Shown: positions 1-22,314, counted from the stretch's first letter. The stretch: 64,000 bases of DNA from Eunapius fragilis (GCA_963681505.1 OY811980.1:1580176-1644175), one strand, 5' to 3'. Program-made: numbers and translations. The notes: generated by a model not told the origin, from the letters alone.

Positions 1-3000
1 AAGAGAAGTGTACTGTAAGTGAAGTGTACTGTAAGAGAAGTGTACTGTAAGTGAGGTGTACTGTAAGTGAAGTGTACTGTAAGAGAAGTGTACTGTAAGT
101 GAAGTGTACTGTAAGTGAAGTGTACTGTAAGTGAGGTGTACTGTAAGTGAGGTGTACTGTAAGAGAAGTGTACTGTAAGTGAGGTGTACTGTAAGTGAAG
201 TGTACTGTAAGAGAAGTGTACTGTAAGTGAAGTGTACTGTAAGTGAAGTGTACTGTAAGTGAAGTGTACTGTAAGTGAAGTGTACTGTAAGAGAAGTGTA
301 CTGTAAGTGAAGTGTACTGTAAGTGAAGTGTACTGTAAGTGAGGTGTACTGTAAGTGAAGTGTACTGTAAGAGAAGTGTACTGTAAGTGAGGTGTACTGT
401 AAGTGAAGTGTACTGTAAGAGAAGTGTACTGTAAGTGAAGTGTACTGTAAGTGAGGTGTACTGTAAGTGAAGTGTACTGTAAGAGAAGTGTACTGTAAGT
501 GAAGTGTACTGTAAGTGAAGTGTACTGTAAGTGAGGTGTACTGTAAGTGAAGTGTACTGTAAGAGAAGTGTACTGTAAGTGAAGTGTACTGTAAGTGAGG
601 TGTACTGTAAGAGAAGTGTACTGTAAGTGAGGTGTACTGTAAGTGAAGTGTACTGTAAGTGAAGTGTACTGTAAGAGAAGTGTACTGTAAGTGAAGTGTA
701 CTGTAAGAGAAGTGTACTGTAAGAGAAGTGTACTGTAAGAGAAGTGTACTGTAAGTGAGGTGTACTGTAAGTGAAGTGTACTGTAAGAGAAGTGTACTGT
801 AAGTGAAGTGTACTGTAAGTGAAGTGTACTGTAAGTGAGGTGTACTGTAAGTGAGGTGTACTGTAAGTGAGGTGTACTGTAAGTGAAGTGTACTGTAAGT
901 GAAGTGTACTGTAAGTGAGGTGTACTGTAAGTGAAGTGTACTGTAAGTGAAGTGTACTGTAAGAGAAGTGTACTGTAAGTGAGGTGTACTGTAAGTGAAG
1001 TGTACTGTAAGTGAAGTGTACTGTAAGTGAAGTGTACTGTAAGTGAAGTGTACTGTACAAGAAGTGTACTGTAAGTGAAGTGTACTGTAAGTGAAGTGTA
1101 CTGTGAGGTGTACTGTAAGTGAAGTGTACTGTAAGTGAAGTGTACTGTAAGTGAGGTGTACTGTAAGAGAAGTGTACTGTAAGTGAAGTGTACTGTAAGT
1201 GAGGTGTACTGTAAGTGAGGTGTACTGTAAGTGAGGTGTACTGTAAGTGAAGTGTACTGTAAGTGAGGTGTACTGTAAGTGAAGTGTACTGTAAGAGAAG
1301 TGTACTGTAAGTGAAGTGTACTGTAAGTGAGGTGTACTGTAAGTGAAGTGTACTGTAAGTGAAGTGTACTGTACAAGAAGTGTACTGTAAGTGAAGTGTA
1401 CTGTAAGTGAAGTGTACTGTGAGGTGTACTGTAAGTGAAGTGTACTGTAAGTGAAGTGTACTGTAAGTGAGGTGTACTGTAAGAGAAGTGTACTGTAAGT
1501 GAAGTGTACTGTAAGTGAGGTGTACTGTAAGTGAGGTGTACTGTAAGTGAGGTGTACTGTAAGTGAAGTGTACTGTAAGTGAGGTGTACTGTAAGTGAAG
1601 TGTACTGTAAGAGAAGTGTACTGTAAGTGAAGTGTACTGTAAGTGAGGTGTACTGTAAGTGAAGTGTACTGTAAGTGAAGTGTACTGTAAGAGAAGTGTA
1701 CTGTAAGTGAGGTGTACTGTAAGAGAAGTGTACTGTAAGTGAGGTGTACTGTAAGAGAAGTGTACTGTAAGAGAAGTGTACTGTAAGTGAAGTGTACTGT
1801 AAGTGAAGTGTACTGTAAGTGAAGTGTACTGTAAGTGAAGTGTACTGTAAGAGAAGTGTACTGTAAGTGAGGTGTACTGTAAGTGAAGTGTACTGTAAGA
1901 GAAGTGTACTGTAAGTGAAGTGTACTGTAAGTGAGGTGTACTGTAAGTGAAGTGTACTGTAAGTGAAGTGTACTGTAAGAGAAGTGTACTGTAAGTGAAG
2001 TGTACTGTAAGTGAAGTGTACTGTAAGTGAGGTGTACTGTAAGAGAAGTGTACTGTAAGTGAAGTGTACTGTAAGTGAAGTGTACTGTAAGTGAAGTGTA
2101 CTGTAAGAGAAGTGTACTGTAAGTGAAGTGTACTGTAAGAGAAGTGTACTGTAAGAGAAGTGTACTGTAAGAGAAGTGTACTGTAAGTGAGGTGTACTGT
2201 AAGTGAAGTGTACTGTAAGAGAAGTGTACTGTAAGTGAAGTGTACTGTAAGTGAAGTGTACTGTAAGTGATGTGTACTGTAAGAGAAGTGTACTGTAAGT
2301 GAAGTGTACTGTAAGAGAAGTGTACTGTAAGTGAGGTGTACTGTAAGTGAAGTGTACTGTAAGTGAAGTGTACTGTAAGTGAGGTGTACTGTAAGAGAAG
2401 TGTACTGTAAGTGAGGTGTACTGTAAGTGAAGTGTACTGTAAGAGAAGTGTACTGTAAGTGAGGTGTACTGTAAGTGAAGTGTACTGTAAGTGAAGTGTA
2501 CTGTAAGTGAGGTGTACTGTAAGAGAAGTGTACTGTAAGAAGTGTACTGTAAGTCAGGTGTACTGTAAGTGAGGTGTACTGTAAGTGAAGTGTACTGTAA
2601 GTGAAGTGTACTGTAAGTGAAGTGTACTGTAAGAGAAGTGTACTGTAAGTGAAGTGTACTGTAAGTGAAGTGTACTGTAAGTGAAGTGTACTGTAAGTGA
2701 AGTGTACAGTAAGTGAAGTGTACTGTAAGAGAAGTGTACTGTAAGAGAAGTGTACTGTAAGAGAAGTGTACTGTAAGTGAGGTGTACTGTAAGTGAAGTG
2801 TACTGTAAGAGAAGTGTACTGTAAGTGAAGTGTACTGTAAGTGAAGTGTACTGTAAGTGAGGTGTACTGTAAGAGAAGTGTACTGTAAGAGAAGTGTACT
2901 GTAAGTGAAGTGTACTGTAAGTGAAGTGTACTGTAAGAGAAGTGTACTGTAAGTGAAGTGTACTGTAAGTGAAGTGTACTGTAAGAGAAGTGTACTGTAA

Positions 3001-5345
3001 GTGAGGTGTACTGTAAGTGAAGTGTACTGTAAGTGAAGTGTACTGTAAGAGAAGTGTACTGTAAGTGAAGTGTACTGTAAGAGAAGTGTACTGTAAGAGA
3101 AGTGTACTGTAAGAGAAGTGTACTGTAAGTGAGGTGTACTGTAAGTGAAGTGTACTGTAAGAGAAGTGTACTGTAAGTGAAGTGTACTGTAAGTGAAGTG
3201 TACTGTAAGTGAGGTGTACTGTAAGAGAAGTGTACTGTAAGTGAAGTGTACTGTAAGAGAAGTGTACTGTAAGTGAGGTGTACTGTAAGAGAAGTGTACT
3301 GTAAGAGAAGTGTACTGTAAGTGAAGTGTACTGTAAGTGAAGTGTACTGTAAGTGAGGTGTACTGTAAGTGAGGTGTACTGTAAGAGAAGTGTACTGTAA
3401 GTGAAGTGTACTGTAAGTGAGGTGTACTGTAAGTGAAGTGTACTGTAAGTGAAGTGTACTGTAAGTGAAGTGTACTGTAAGAGAAGTGTACTGTAAGTGA
3501 AGTGTACTGTAAGTGAAGTGTACTGTAAGTGAGGTGTACTGTAAGTGAGGTGTACTGTAAGTGAAGTGTACTGTAAGTGAAGTGTACTGTAAGTGAAGTG
3601 TACTGTAAGTGAGGTGTACTGTAAGAGAAGTGTACTGTAAGAGAAGTGTACTGTAAGTGAAGTGTACTGTAAGTGAAGTGTACTGTAAGTGAAGTGTACT
3701 GTAAGTGAAGTGTACTGTAAGTGAAGTGTACTGTAAGTGAGGTGTACTGTAAGAGAAGTGTACTGTAAGAGAAGTGTACTGTAAGTGAGGTGTACTGTAA
3801 GTGAAGTGTACTGTAAGAGAAGTGTACTGTAAGTGAGGTGTACTGTAAGAGAAGTGTACTGTAAGAGAAGTGTACTGTAAGTGAGGTGTACTGTAAGTGA
3901 AGTGTACTGTAAGTGAGGTGTACTGTAAGAGAAGTGTACTGTAAGAGAAGTGTACTGTAAGTGAGGTGTACTGTAAGTGAAGTGTACTGTAAGAGAAGTG
4001 TACTGTAAGTGAAGTGTACTGTAAGAGAAGTGTACTGTAAGTGAAGTGTACTGTAAGTGAGGTGTACTGTAAGTGAAGTGTACTGTAAGAGAAGTGTACT
4101 GTAAGTGAAGTGTACTGTAAGTGAAGTGTACTATAAGAGAAGTGTACTGTAAGTGAGGTGTACTGTAAGAGAAGTGTACTGTAAGTGAGGTGTACTGTAA
4201 GAGAAGTGTACTGTAAGTGAAGTGTACTGTAAGTGAAGTGTACTGTAAGAGAAGTGTACTGTAAGTGAGGTGTACTGTAAGAGAAGTGTACTGTAAGTGA
4301 GGTGTACTGTAAGAGAAGTGTACTGTAAGTGAGGTGTACTGTAAGTGAGGTGTACTGTAAGAGAAGTGTACTGTAAGAGAAGTGTACTGTAAGAGAAGTG
4401 TACTGTAAGAGAAGTGTACTGTAAGTGAAGTGTACTGTAAGTGAGGTGTACTGTAAGTGAAGTGTACTGTAAGAGAAGTGTACTGTAAGTGAGGTGTACT
4501 GTAAGAGAAGTGTACTGTAAGTGAAGTGTACTGTAAAAGAAGTGTACTGTAAGAGAAGTGTACTGTAAGAAAAGTGTACTGTAAGATAAGTGTACTGTAA
4601 GTGAGGTGTACTGTAAGAGAAGTGTACTGTAAGAGAAGTGTACTGTAAGTGAGGTGTACTGTAAGAGAAGTGAACTGTAAGTGAGGTGTACTGTAAGAGA
4701 AGTGTACTGTAAGAGAAGTGTACTGTAAGAGAAGTGTACTGTAAGTGAAGTGTACTGTAAGTGAGGTGTACTGTAAGTGAAGTGTACTGTAAGAGAAGTG
4801 TACTGTAAGTGAAGTGTACTGTAAGAGAAGTGTACTGTAAGTGAAGTGTACTGTAAGTGAGGTGTACTGTAAGTGAAGTGTACTGTAAGAGAAGTGTACT
4901 GTAAGTGAAGTGTACTGTAAGAGAAGTGTACTGTAAGTGAAGTGTACTGTAAGAGAAGTGTACTGTAAGAGAAGTGTACTGTAAGAAATGTGTACTGTAA
5001 GATAAGTGTACTGTAAGTGAGGTGTACTGTAAGAGAAGTGTACTGTAAGAGAAGTGTACTGTAAGTGAGGTGTACTGTAAGAGAAGTGAACTGTAAGTGA
5101 AGTGTACTGTACAAGAAGTGTACTGTAAGTGAAGTGTACTGTAAGTGAAGTGTACTGTAAGTGAGGTGTACTGTAAGTGAGGTGTACTGTAAGTGAAGTG
5201 TACTGTAAGAGAAGTGTACTGTAAGAGAAGTGTACTGTAAGTGAGGTGTACTGTAAGAGAAGTGTACTGTAAGAGACGTGTACTGAAGTGAAGTGTACTG
5301 TAAGTGAAGTGAGGTGTACTGTAAGAGAAGTGTACTGTACTGTAT
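1..5345. repeat. 16-bp minisatellite array, over 330 units
   Basis: A continuous head-to-tail array of a 16-bp unit, AAGTGAAGTGTACTGT on the plus strand, enters from the left edge and stops near 5345. Three variants make up nearly all units: AAGTGAAG, AAGTGAGG and AAGAGAAG at the variable end, with a constant TGTACTGT core. Rare variants (ACAAGAAG, AAGATAAG, a 12-bp unit, TGAACTGT) recur at fixed distances, which shows block duplication inside the array. Because 16 is not a multiple of 3, all frames read a 16-residue period. The very long open frames here are artefacts of the repeat and not genes. KLHL exons flank the right end, so the array lies in an intron of that minus-strand gene. Confidence 0.97.
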
Positions 5346-5498
5346 TTGCAAACTGAACCAAACGAACAATATTAAACAGAGGGCAGGGGTGCTTGCAAAT
5401 GATGCCCCTCCTACCTAACTGGTTGTTAGGAGAGGCAAATGTAAGGTATTTAGTATAGGAGACATGCCCATTGTTTAATAGCACTCCCATATACCTAC

Positions 5499-6859
<1,361 letters not shown>

Positions 6860-7212
6860 TTTTACCTGGCTCCAGAGAGAGGTCCTACGCTATTAAACGT
6901 GTACATTATTTTTGATCTGAAACCGCTGCGTTTATAAAATAAAAAAAACAAACTCACAGGGAATAATGGTTGTCTTCCGGTCATTTTGTTCTCAAAGAAG
7001 CTACTATAATAGAGGCCTTACTCGAAATGACGTCGTTTCCATAATATTTCATGTAACTCGATTTGGCTTTTGGGTATATAAGATATGCCAACACACAAAA
7101 CACACAACGTAACTGTTCTGCTCTTCTTCCACACCTCAACTCGCAAATAGATATGACTGTTTTGTGTCCTTGTATACAACAAATAGAGAAGCGAAGCACA
7201 CAGTGCAGTTGA
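6860..7212. other. spacer between KIF2 3' end and KLHL start codon
   Basis: About 350 bases separate the KIF2 stop from the KLHL ATG, both on the minus strand. It must hold the KIF2 3' UTR and the KLHL promoter and 5' UTR. I see no convincing canonical AATAAA on the minus strand and no clear gene. Confidence 0.6.
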
Positions 7213-14845
<7,633 letters not shown>

Positions 14846-14951
14846 ATTTACCCGGGGCAGGAGTGTATCCTATATAAACAATATTAACTATTATTAAATT
14901 AGGCGCGCATGCGTTTTATCACTAACACGAGCGGAATGATATAGTATAGAA

Positions 14952-14957
14952 TTTATT
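14952..14957 (-). terminator. AATAAA poly(A) signal
   Basis: A minus-strand AATAAA lies 32 bases past the TAA of the small ORF 14989-15270 and about 105 bases before the KIF2 start codon. It could end a short transcript from that ORF. It is a six-base motif in AT-rich DNA, so chance is possible. Confidence 0.35.
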
Positions 14958-14988
14958 TAGAGCGCATCATAACATCTTCAAGCCAATA

Positions 14989-15270
14989 TTACTGGCAACT
15001 ATGGCTTTTGCCGGTGAAAAGGTAGGTATAGCAGTTGTGAGAAGCTCTCAAGGATGTGGAGTCCGAAGCAGTAGTTCTATGAAGTTGTCTATACCAATTA
15101 TAGAGATCAGTAGAAAATTCAGCAGACACTGCGACAGATGCAAGCGAAGAATGCAGGCCAAGCAAGCGGCCAGCAATGTTTCGTGCATCAATGTTGAAAC
15201 CTGCGCCTTCGAAATTCGGTGAGCTGATTACATTTGATAGCAGGTGATGTATGTTAATGTCCCCTCCCAT
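14989..15270 (-). CDS. small unassigned ORF, 93 aa
   Basis: A single uninterrupted frame from ATG (MGGDINIHHLLSNV..) to TAA, between the KIF2 start and RANBP3. I do not recognise the protein; I see no signal peptide, membrane segment or Cys motif. Codon usage looks ordinary for a coding region, an AATAAA follows 32 bases after the stop, and TATATAAG lies 21-28 bases before the ATG. That TATA position would place a start site almost on the ATG, which weakens the coding case. It could instead be 5' UTR or upstream exon of KIF2. Treat as tentative. Confidence 0.28.
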   Translation of the reverse strand: MGGDINIHHLLSNVISSPNFEGAGFNIDARNIAGRLLGLHSSLASVAVSAEFSTDLYNWYRQLHRTTASDSTSLRASHNCYTYLFTGKSHSCQ

Positions 15271-15290
15271 AAATTGCGACCAGAGACGAC

Positions 15291-15298
15291 CTTATATA
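15291..15298. promoter_or_regulatory. TATA-like core between divergent genes
   Basis: CTTATATAGT reads as TATATAAG on the minus strand and TATATAG on the plus strand. On plus it would start transcription near 15324, about 80 bases before the RANBP3 ATG. On minus it would start near 15268, upstream of KIF2. Position fits a shared promoter, but the motif alone is weak evidence. Confidence 0.3.
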
Positions 15299-15406
15299 GT
15301 GAGTCAAAAAAGCCCTCTGAAAGCAGTTCAACACCTTTAACAGGTATGCTGTGTTTGTGTTGGAAGAAAGCTCAACTTCTCCTGCTCCATAATCTCAGCA
15401 GGATTT

Positions 15407-15597
15407 ATGAAACTTGACCGCCCGGATATAAAGCCCGTGACAGTGACTGCCCCAGCAATTTCGGCTGGTGTCAGTACCAGTGGTCTTGGGAAGACTGCAG
15501 ATGGGAGCAGCAGCACCACCACTTTTACCATGGTGTCCACCAAGGAGGTGACAGCCAAACACGAAAACCCATTCCTTCAGTTTTTGTCTGGTTCACA

Positions 15598-15642
<45 letters not shown>

Positions 15643-15671
15643 TTTGTTTGTTCATGTGGTATATGCGTGTG

Positions 15672-15704
<33 letters not shown>

Positions 15705-18700
15705 GTTTGTTGTTAAAATGCCTGGCAACTTCACAATTGTGACTTGAAATTACCAGCTGCTCAGGTGTATTTTGTTGTTGCTGTTTCGGCTGTGCTCTTA
15801 ATTTAATCATCTTCTCTTATTGCAGTTCGGCTGCAAGCTTTTCAACGTTCACCACCATTAGCCAACCTGGAGGGCTTGCAACTAGCTCAGCCACTTCTGT
15901 CATTGTGAGTTGTATGAGAATGTTCCCTAGTACAGCCTGATTTCGTGGGGCATTTGTTTACCTAATCCTTGGCAACAAGGCTGAACTTTAAGTGTTGGCA
16001 ATGTAGCAGCTCTGTGGTGGAGATGCTTGGACGTTGTGAATGTATGTTTTAGGTCATATGTGAGCTTATATAAGAGGCACTGGTCTTACGGTGTTGTATG
16101 ACTTAGGCAACCACATCTCAGACAGTCACTAATCAATAGTATTTCTGTAGTTGAAGTTGATATTTTAACACCAGTTGTTTAATGTTGCCAGGAGCTGTAC
16201 AGCCAGTTGTATGTAAGACACGGGGGATTTTATGATTCCAATAACTCCCTCTTATTTGTTTCACGTAAGATATATGAAAGCCAAATCTTTGGGGGTAAGG
16301 ATGACTATTCTTCTGATAGATAGCGACTTACCGCTATGCATCGACGTTGTCAAGCCCATCATTTCAATGCATTTAAAGTAAAAAGTCATCCAGCGCTGGC
16401 ATAATGTTTCATACAATGTTATACATTTCTATCAAACGTACGTGGTATATTTTTAAAAGATTTGGTTGAATTATGCTTCATAAATAGGAGATGCAGCATT
16501 TGACTTGAAAATTCATTACCAGGCTTACTAATTGACCATGAATATGTGATATAGTAATGTTCATATGTATGGTTGTAAACATGTGCGTGTACATTGCTGT
16601 AACATGTACTGCTAACATCGAAGTTGTGCCTGTGGGATGAGTTACAAGGCAGCCTGCTGCCATGCTAAACATCGAAGTGGTGCCTGTGGGATGAGTTACA
16701 AGGCAGCCTGCTGCCATGCTAAACATCGAAGTGGTGCCTGTGGGATGAGTTTGGTTACAAGGCAGCCTGCTGCCATGCTAAACATCGAAGTGGTGCCTGT
16801 GTGATGAGTTTGGTTACAAGGCAGCCTGCTGCCATGCTAAACATCGAAGTGGTGCCTGTGTGATGAGTTTGGTTACAAGGCAGCCTGCTGCCATGCTAAC
16901 ATTGAAGTGGTGCCTGTGGGATGAGTTTGGTTGGTGTTTGGTTTGGTTGGTGTTTGCCATGATTTTTTACTGCTGCAAATGTAACAAAAATTTATGGAGA
17001 AGCATGTTAGATCCAACCCCAAATGATGTCACTGTGTATTGCTGCTTCAGCCTGCACTTTGCTGGGCTGTATGTCCTGCTAACATGGAGCATTGAAATCT
17101 CTTGCACATTGCTGCAATTAGATTTATGGCACATGCTCGTAAACCAGCTAAACAAAGCAAAAAAAAATTCTATTTTAGCTGTGTATGTAAACTAAAGCCA
17201 TTACTGTATTAATGTCATGTATTGATCACACCTTGGTGTGTCGGATCATGTTCAGGGATCCTCCCCGCCAACATGAATCCTACAGCACTAATTGGGTGCG
17301 CAAAAGTAGCGGCTCACTCCCCTTTTGCAGCTCTGCTTTGAGAACAGATTGTACTAATTTAGCCAAAATCTATTTGTGATGTTCATATGTAGTTTTTACA
17401 ACCTGGATGATTGGTTTGAGCCAATGAAACGTCTGGTCCTCTTGCAAAAAAAAAAAAAAAAAAAAAACAGGAATGGCCCCTGATATACTATATACTTCTA
17501 GATCAAAAAATCTGCTCAGAGAGAAATTTTTTGCCATGTGTTACATTCAAAAGGTGTTAAAAAGAATGAATCTGGTACAAAACACCAACAAAAGGCTTGC
17601 ATTTATAAATTGGAAGGAATAGATGTACGTATCGCTGTAAACTGTTTTCTTGGAAGCTGTATACTTGTATACATTTATGGACTGTCCATATACCTGTATT
17701 ACATACATAGTACTGAGCACTATACTTCCATATACCTGTATTAGGACTGTCCATATACCTGTATTACATGCATAGTACTGAGCACTATACTTCCATATAC
17801 CTGTATTACATGTATGTACTGCTATACTTACATGTACCTGTATTACATGTATGTACTGCTATACTTACATGTACCTGTATTACATGTACCTGTGGACTGC
17901 TATACTTACATATACTTGTATACATGTATGTGACAGAGCTGGTTAGTAGCACCCAGTCTGTCCCCAAACAACAGAAGCCACGAGGACCCACTCAGCGCTT
18001 CGCAAGATGCGTCACCGCCAGCAATTCAGCATCTTCGCTTAAATTACCAATTCACACACCATAATACACAACTTCAATACATGTATACCCACTCAGTTCT
18101 CTAGTGCGCATGCCCGTAGGTCTGGGCTCTCACAATGTATAGCAATGCTATACTTTACAACATCTTTTGAGTCCCCCCCCCCCCACCTCCCAGAAGAGGA
18201 AATTCACCGTGTTTCGTTTCGTGTGGCAATTGGTGTAACATTTCCTGTTTGGGTCATTAGTGTACAATGGATTTTTACTGCATGGTTCGGGTTAATTATG
18301 TAATTATTTTTTAAAAGCACTGAATCAATGCTGTTTCCCCCTGCCAGGAAGCACGCAACAGGAATAAAATTTATCCGCTTATGTGTAGTTGTAAATATTC
18401 TTTACCATAAATTGAAATTTTTAACCTGCCTTTTTAATTTAAAATCTTTTATTTTTTATTTATGGCAGATTCTGTTAATGTGATACTAAATAGAACAGTG
18501 TTGTTGTTGTTTTGGGAAGGGGGAGAGGTGGCAGTTATAATGAAAGGTGACAAATGCTAGGCTTACATAGAGATCGATAGGTAAACCTAGCACTTTTTTT
18601 TGTGGGTCAGCTATCTTCCTGTTATCCATCATGGTGTAGTCCCTGTTGTTTTGCAACACTGCCTCACTGTGGGTGATTCATCAGGACTTGGGCTTCCAAA

Positions 18701-21700
18701 ATAAGCTGTGGATAATAATGCTTTGTTATTAATAATGCAGGTTGAAGACCTTTGTTGCTTCACTTTCATTGTTCCATGGGTTAGAAACTTACAATAGCTG
18801 CACCTGTCCTGACCTCTTGATGCAATTGCTCGAACGGGTTTTCTCACAATTGCTTTGAGACCAAGTGCAGAATGTATCGAACAATTTTTTTGTGAAACCT
18901 GGCCACTGGAGAAGCCATACCATTGGACATACCAGACGAAGCCTAATATGATCTTAAACCTAGTCCTATTCTTGGAATTGAAACCTAAGCCAATTGGCTT
19001 TTCAGGAAGACCATTTAGCTCAGCTGTCTTATGTATCTGCTTCCTTTCATGTTTCCAACACATTTTCAGCCTGTACAAACCTATCTTTACAACGTACATG
19101 TATCTACACAACACCTACAGGTATACCTGATAATAACATAGGCATGGCCCAACATTTGCATGCACACTTCTTGCATGGAGCCATGCCGTGTGCAGTATGA
19201 AGTGGGGGGTCAGTGTAGGGGGCGGGGCAGGTACATCGAATAACTGACTGGATATACATTTGGGGGCGGGGCAGTACAGACAAGCAGAGTCCTATGAAAT
19301 AAAATGTAATAAATGTTTATTATAGGGTACAGGTGTGGTGTAGGTAGGTGGTAAAGATTGGTTTGTACGGGCTGAAATGTGTTGGAACATGAAAGGAAGC
19401 AGAGACCTCAGATGGCATAAGACTGCTGAGCTAAATCCATAACCCACAATATTGTCACCCTAGAAGTAAGTGGTGCAAATTTTGCAGGGAGATTGAGACT
19501 GCTGTTTGTGGTGTACTTGGTAGTTCTCATGGAAACGTACATCCCAATCAGCCAAAAATGTTGTTACAATGTTTGTAACAAGCTTAGTGACCAAAGCGTG
19601 TGATCTGTTGGTGTGGGAATCAATGCACGCTCAATTCCAATTCACGTTGGCTTGTAACTTTTTTCCTCTCCATTGTCCATTCCGTGAGAACTTCCTTTAC
19701 ATTCACATCCAATATTAGCACTGCACAACACACACACACACACACATCTTCATGCCAATATTACAAGCAATCATACCTTCGATGCCTTCAGTCATTTCTA
19801 AAGCCGGCCGAGGGCAATGGTGAAGGTTCATCCAGTGACAAGGAGGGTGATGATCAAGGTACGACAGGGTCAGGTGGTGCAGAGTCCGATACCCTCCAAG
19901 GTGGCCAGGGAAGCAGCCTGATTGGTAGCCATGGAGCCACTTCCATCCTTCCCGAGGTACAGATAGTGACTGGAGAGGAGGGAGAGAAGAATGTCCTTCA
20001 GGTGAGCCATTGAGTTCTGCTGATGGAAAATGCCACACAGAACACTAATGAAGGGAGGGGGAGGAGATTGGGAGAGGTGGGAGTGAGGGGGGTGGGAGGA
20101 ATGAAGAGGATATGAAAAAGTGTGTATTTCCTAGGAGCCTTCTATTAGAAACATGTCTGTCACGAAAGGGTAGAGGAGCATACTGTGCACCTGTGCAATG
20201 ACAGTGTGACGTTGCTTTTCACCACCTCACCCTCACCCGAACACCTGCACACTTTCTCTGTTGTGTGCATTCAGCTGTGTGCGTAATGTGCACTTGAGGT
20301 CCGTTGCCAGTACACTGGCCATGCAAGCTGTTGTGTACAGGTGTTTTGCACACATGGTTCTGCTTACACATACACGCATGACAACACACTCGCATGATGT
20401 GCAGGAATACGCTTTGGTGCAGTGTGTGTGGCTTTTGGATTGTGATGCTTCTATTATTCTTGTCTTATGTACACTGGACATTCGCTCATATACATACTTC
20501 TATGCACACACACACACACACACATGCATACTTCTGTGCACACACACTATACACACACTATTTACCCATGCATACTTCTATACACACACACACACACTAT
20601 ACACACACACACTATACACACACACTATACACACATGCATACTTCTATACACACACACTACACACATGCATACTTCTATATACACACACTGTACACATGC
20701 ATACTTCTATACACACACACACACACTATACACACACACTATACACACATGCATATTTCTATACACACACACTATACACACACTATACACACATGCATTC
20801 TTCTATACACACACACTATACACATGCATACTTCTATACACACACACTACACTCATGCATACTTCTATACACACACACTATACACACATGCATACTTCTA
20901 CACACACACTATACACACATGCATTCTTCTATACACACACTACACACATGCATACTTCTATACACACACACTATACACACATGCATACTTCAATACACAC
21001 ACTATACACACATGCATACTTCTATACACACACACTATACACACATGCATACTTCTATACACACATGCACACGCAGATGTCGGCGCGACTATTTGCATTA
21101 GATGCCACAAATCACACGTGGAAGGAGCGTGGCAGAGGTGAACTGAGGTTGAACGACATCACCCACAGAGAGGGAGACTTTCAATCGCGGCTTGGTAAGT
21201 ACTTCTTTTTTAAAACTGCATAAGATCATTTCTGTTGGTAATGACCCACCAGTGATGAGGGCATCGGGCAGCTATCGTGTTCTCCTGAACACATCCTTGT
21301 GGGCAGACATGATGTGTGACAGAGCCAACCAGAAGAGCATCAGGATTGCTGCACAGGATGGGGACAAGATATCTGTCTTCCTTATCATGGTGGGTATGCA
21401 CGTTGTGTGTTTGTCTCCAGACATGCCGTGAAATTCGAACTGCCGTAGCTAACTGGTTGGCATGGTGAATACATCTGTGCATGGTTTGGCATGGCAGACA
21501 TGCCGTTACATGCCATGAAATTCAAACTGCCATAGCTGCTTTTTTTTGAACTGGTTGGCATGGTGAATACATCTGTGCATGGTTTGGCATGGCAGACATG
21601 CCGTTACATGCCATGAAATTCAAACTGCCATAGCTGCTTTTTTTGAACTGGTTGGCATGGTGAATACATCTGTGCATGGTTTGGCATGGCACTTTGGCCA

Positions 21701-22276
21701 GCTTCCATTGAAATTCTAAGCATTCCTGTGATTCTTCAAGGGTCACACTAGGCTTGTCATTTCAAAACACCTCTTAAATCCACCCACCACCTTTCGTACT
21801 ATGGTGTACCAATTTTGTCTTTAGTCCAGCTCTTCGATTATATTAATTCATCATTCTTAGTCTCAAGTGATTAACTTGGTTAGTATGTAGTGAAGCCAGT
21901 TTGTATCATGTACACCCCACATAATATACGGTTATCACTTTAGATAATTTGTGAGGGTTAACAAACCACTTACTTTGATAGGTAGCAGGGTTACCAGGTA
22001 AGGATGTCCAATAGAGTTTATCCTCTTAAAAGTTTAAGGCGACCATACACTAGGCAACAATGTAGCATGTAACTCAAGTGATATTTTCAGTTAAGCATTA
22101 GTTTACTGATATTTTACTGGAATTTTGTAAAAATTCATAGCGTTGCACGCGTGGTGGTTTGTTTACCAATTGTGCTGTAGACTATGTAAAGTCTTGCTGG
22201 TTTGTGTAACATTTCTTTTGATGTTGTGCATTGCTGTGCAAACATCGCATGTGTTTGGGGAGTGTGTGTGTTTGGG

Positions 22277-22314
<38 letters not shown>

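Noticed and set aside
1..5345. CRISPR-like array
   Set aside because: Units are contiguous with no spacers, and the surroundings are eukaryotic.
2554..5490. 978-codon minus-strand open frame rich in LQYTSLTVHF
   Set aside because: It is a translation of the 16-bp array; the same period appears in other frames, and the array lies in an intron of KLHL.
15001..15222. Plus-strand 73-codon ORF as RANBP3 exon 1 (MAFAGEK|GTAGGT)
   Set aside because: The donor is good, but joining to the acceptor at 15401 hits a stop; only an alternative acceptor would keep frame, so unsupported.
17935..18060. Possible extra RANBP3 exon (GC-richer stretch after ACAG)
   Set aside because: Open in two frames, but no usable GT donor follows and nothing resembles RANBP3.
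18629..19114. 161-codon minus-strand ORF
   Set aside because: Overlaps one arm of the fold-back element, no family resemblance, and lies in a RANBP3 intron.
20500..21070. Long His/Thr-rich ORFs on plus
   Set aside because: Produced by the (CA)n-based minisatellite; only the exon from 21077 on is genuine.
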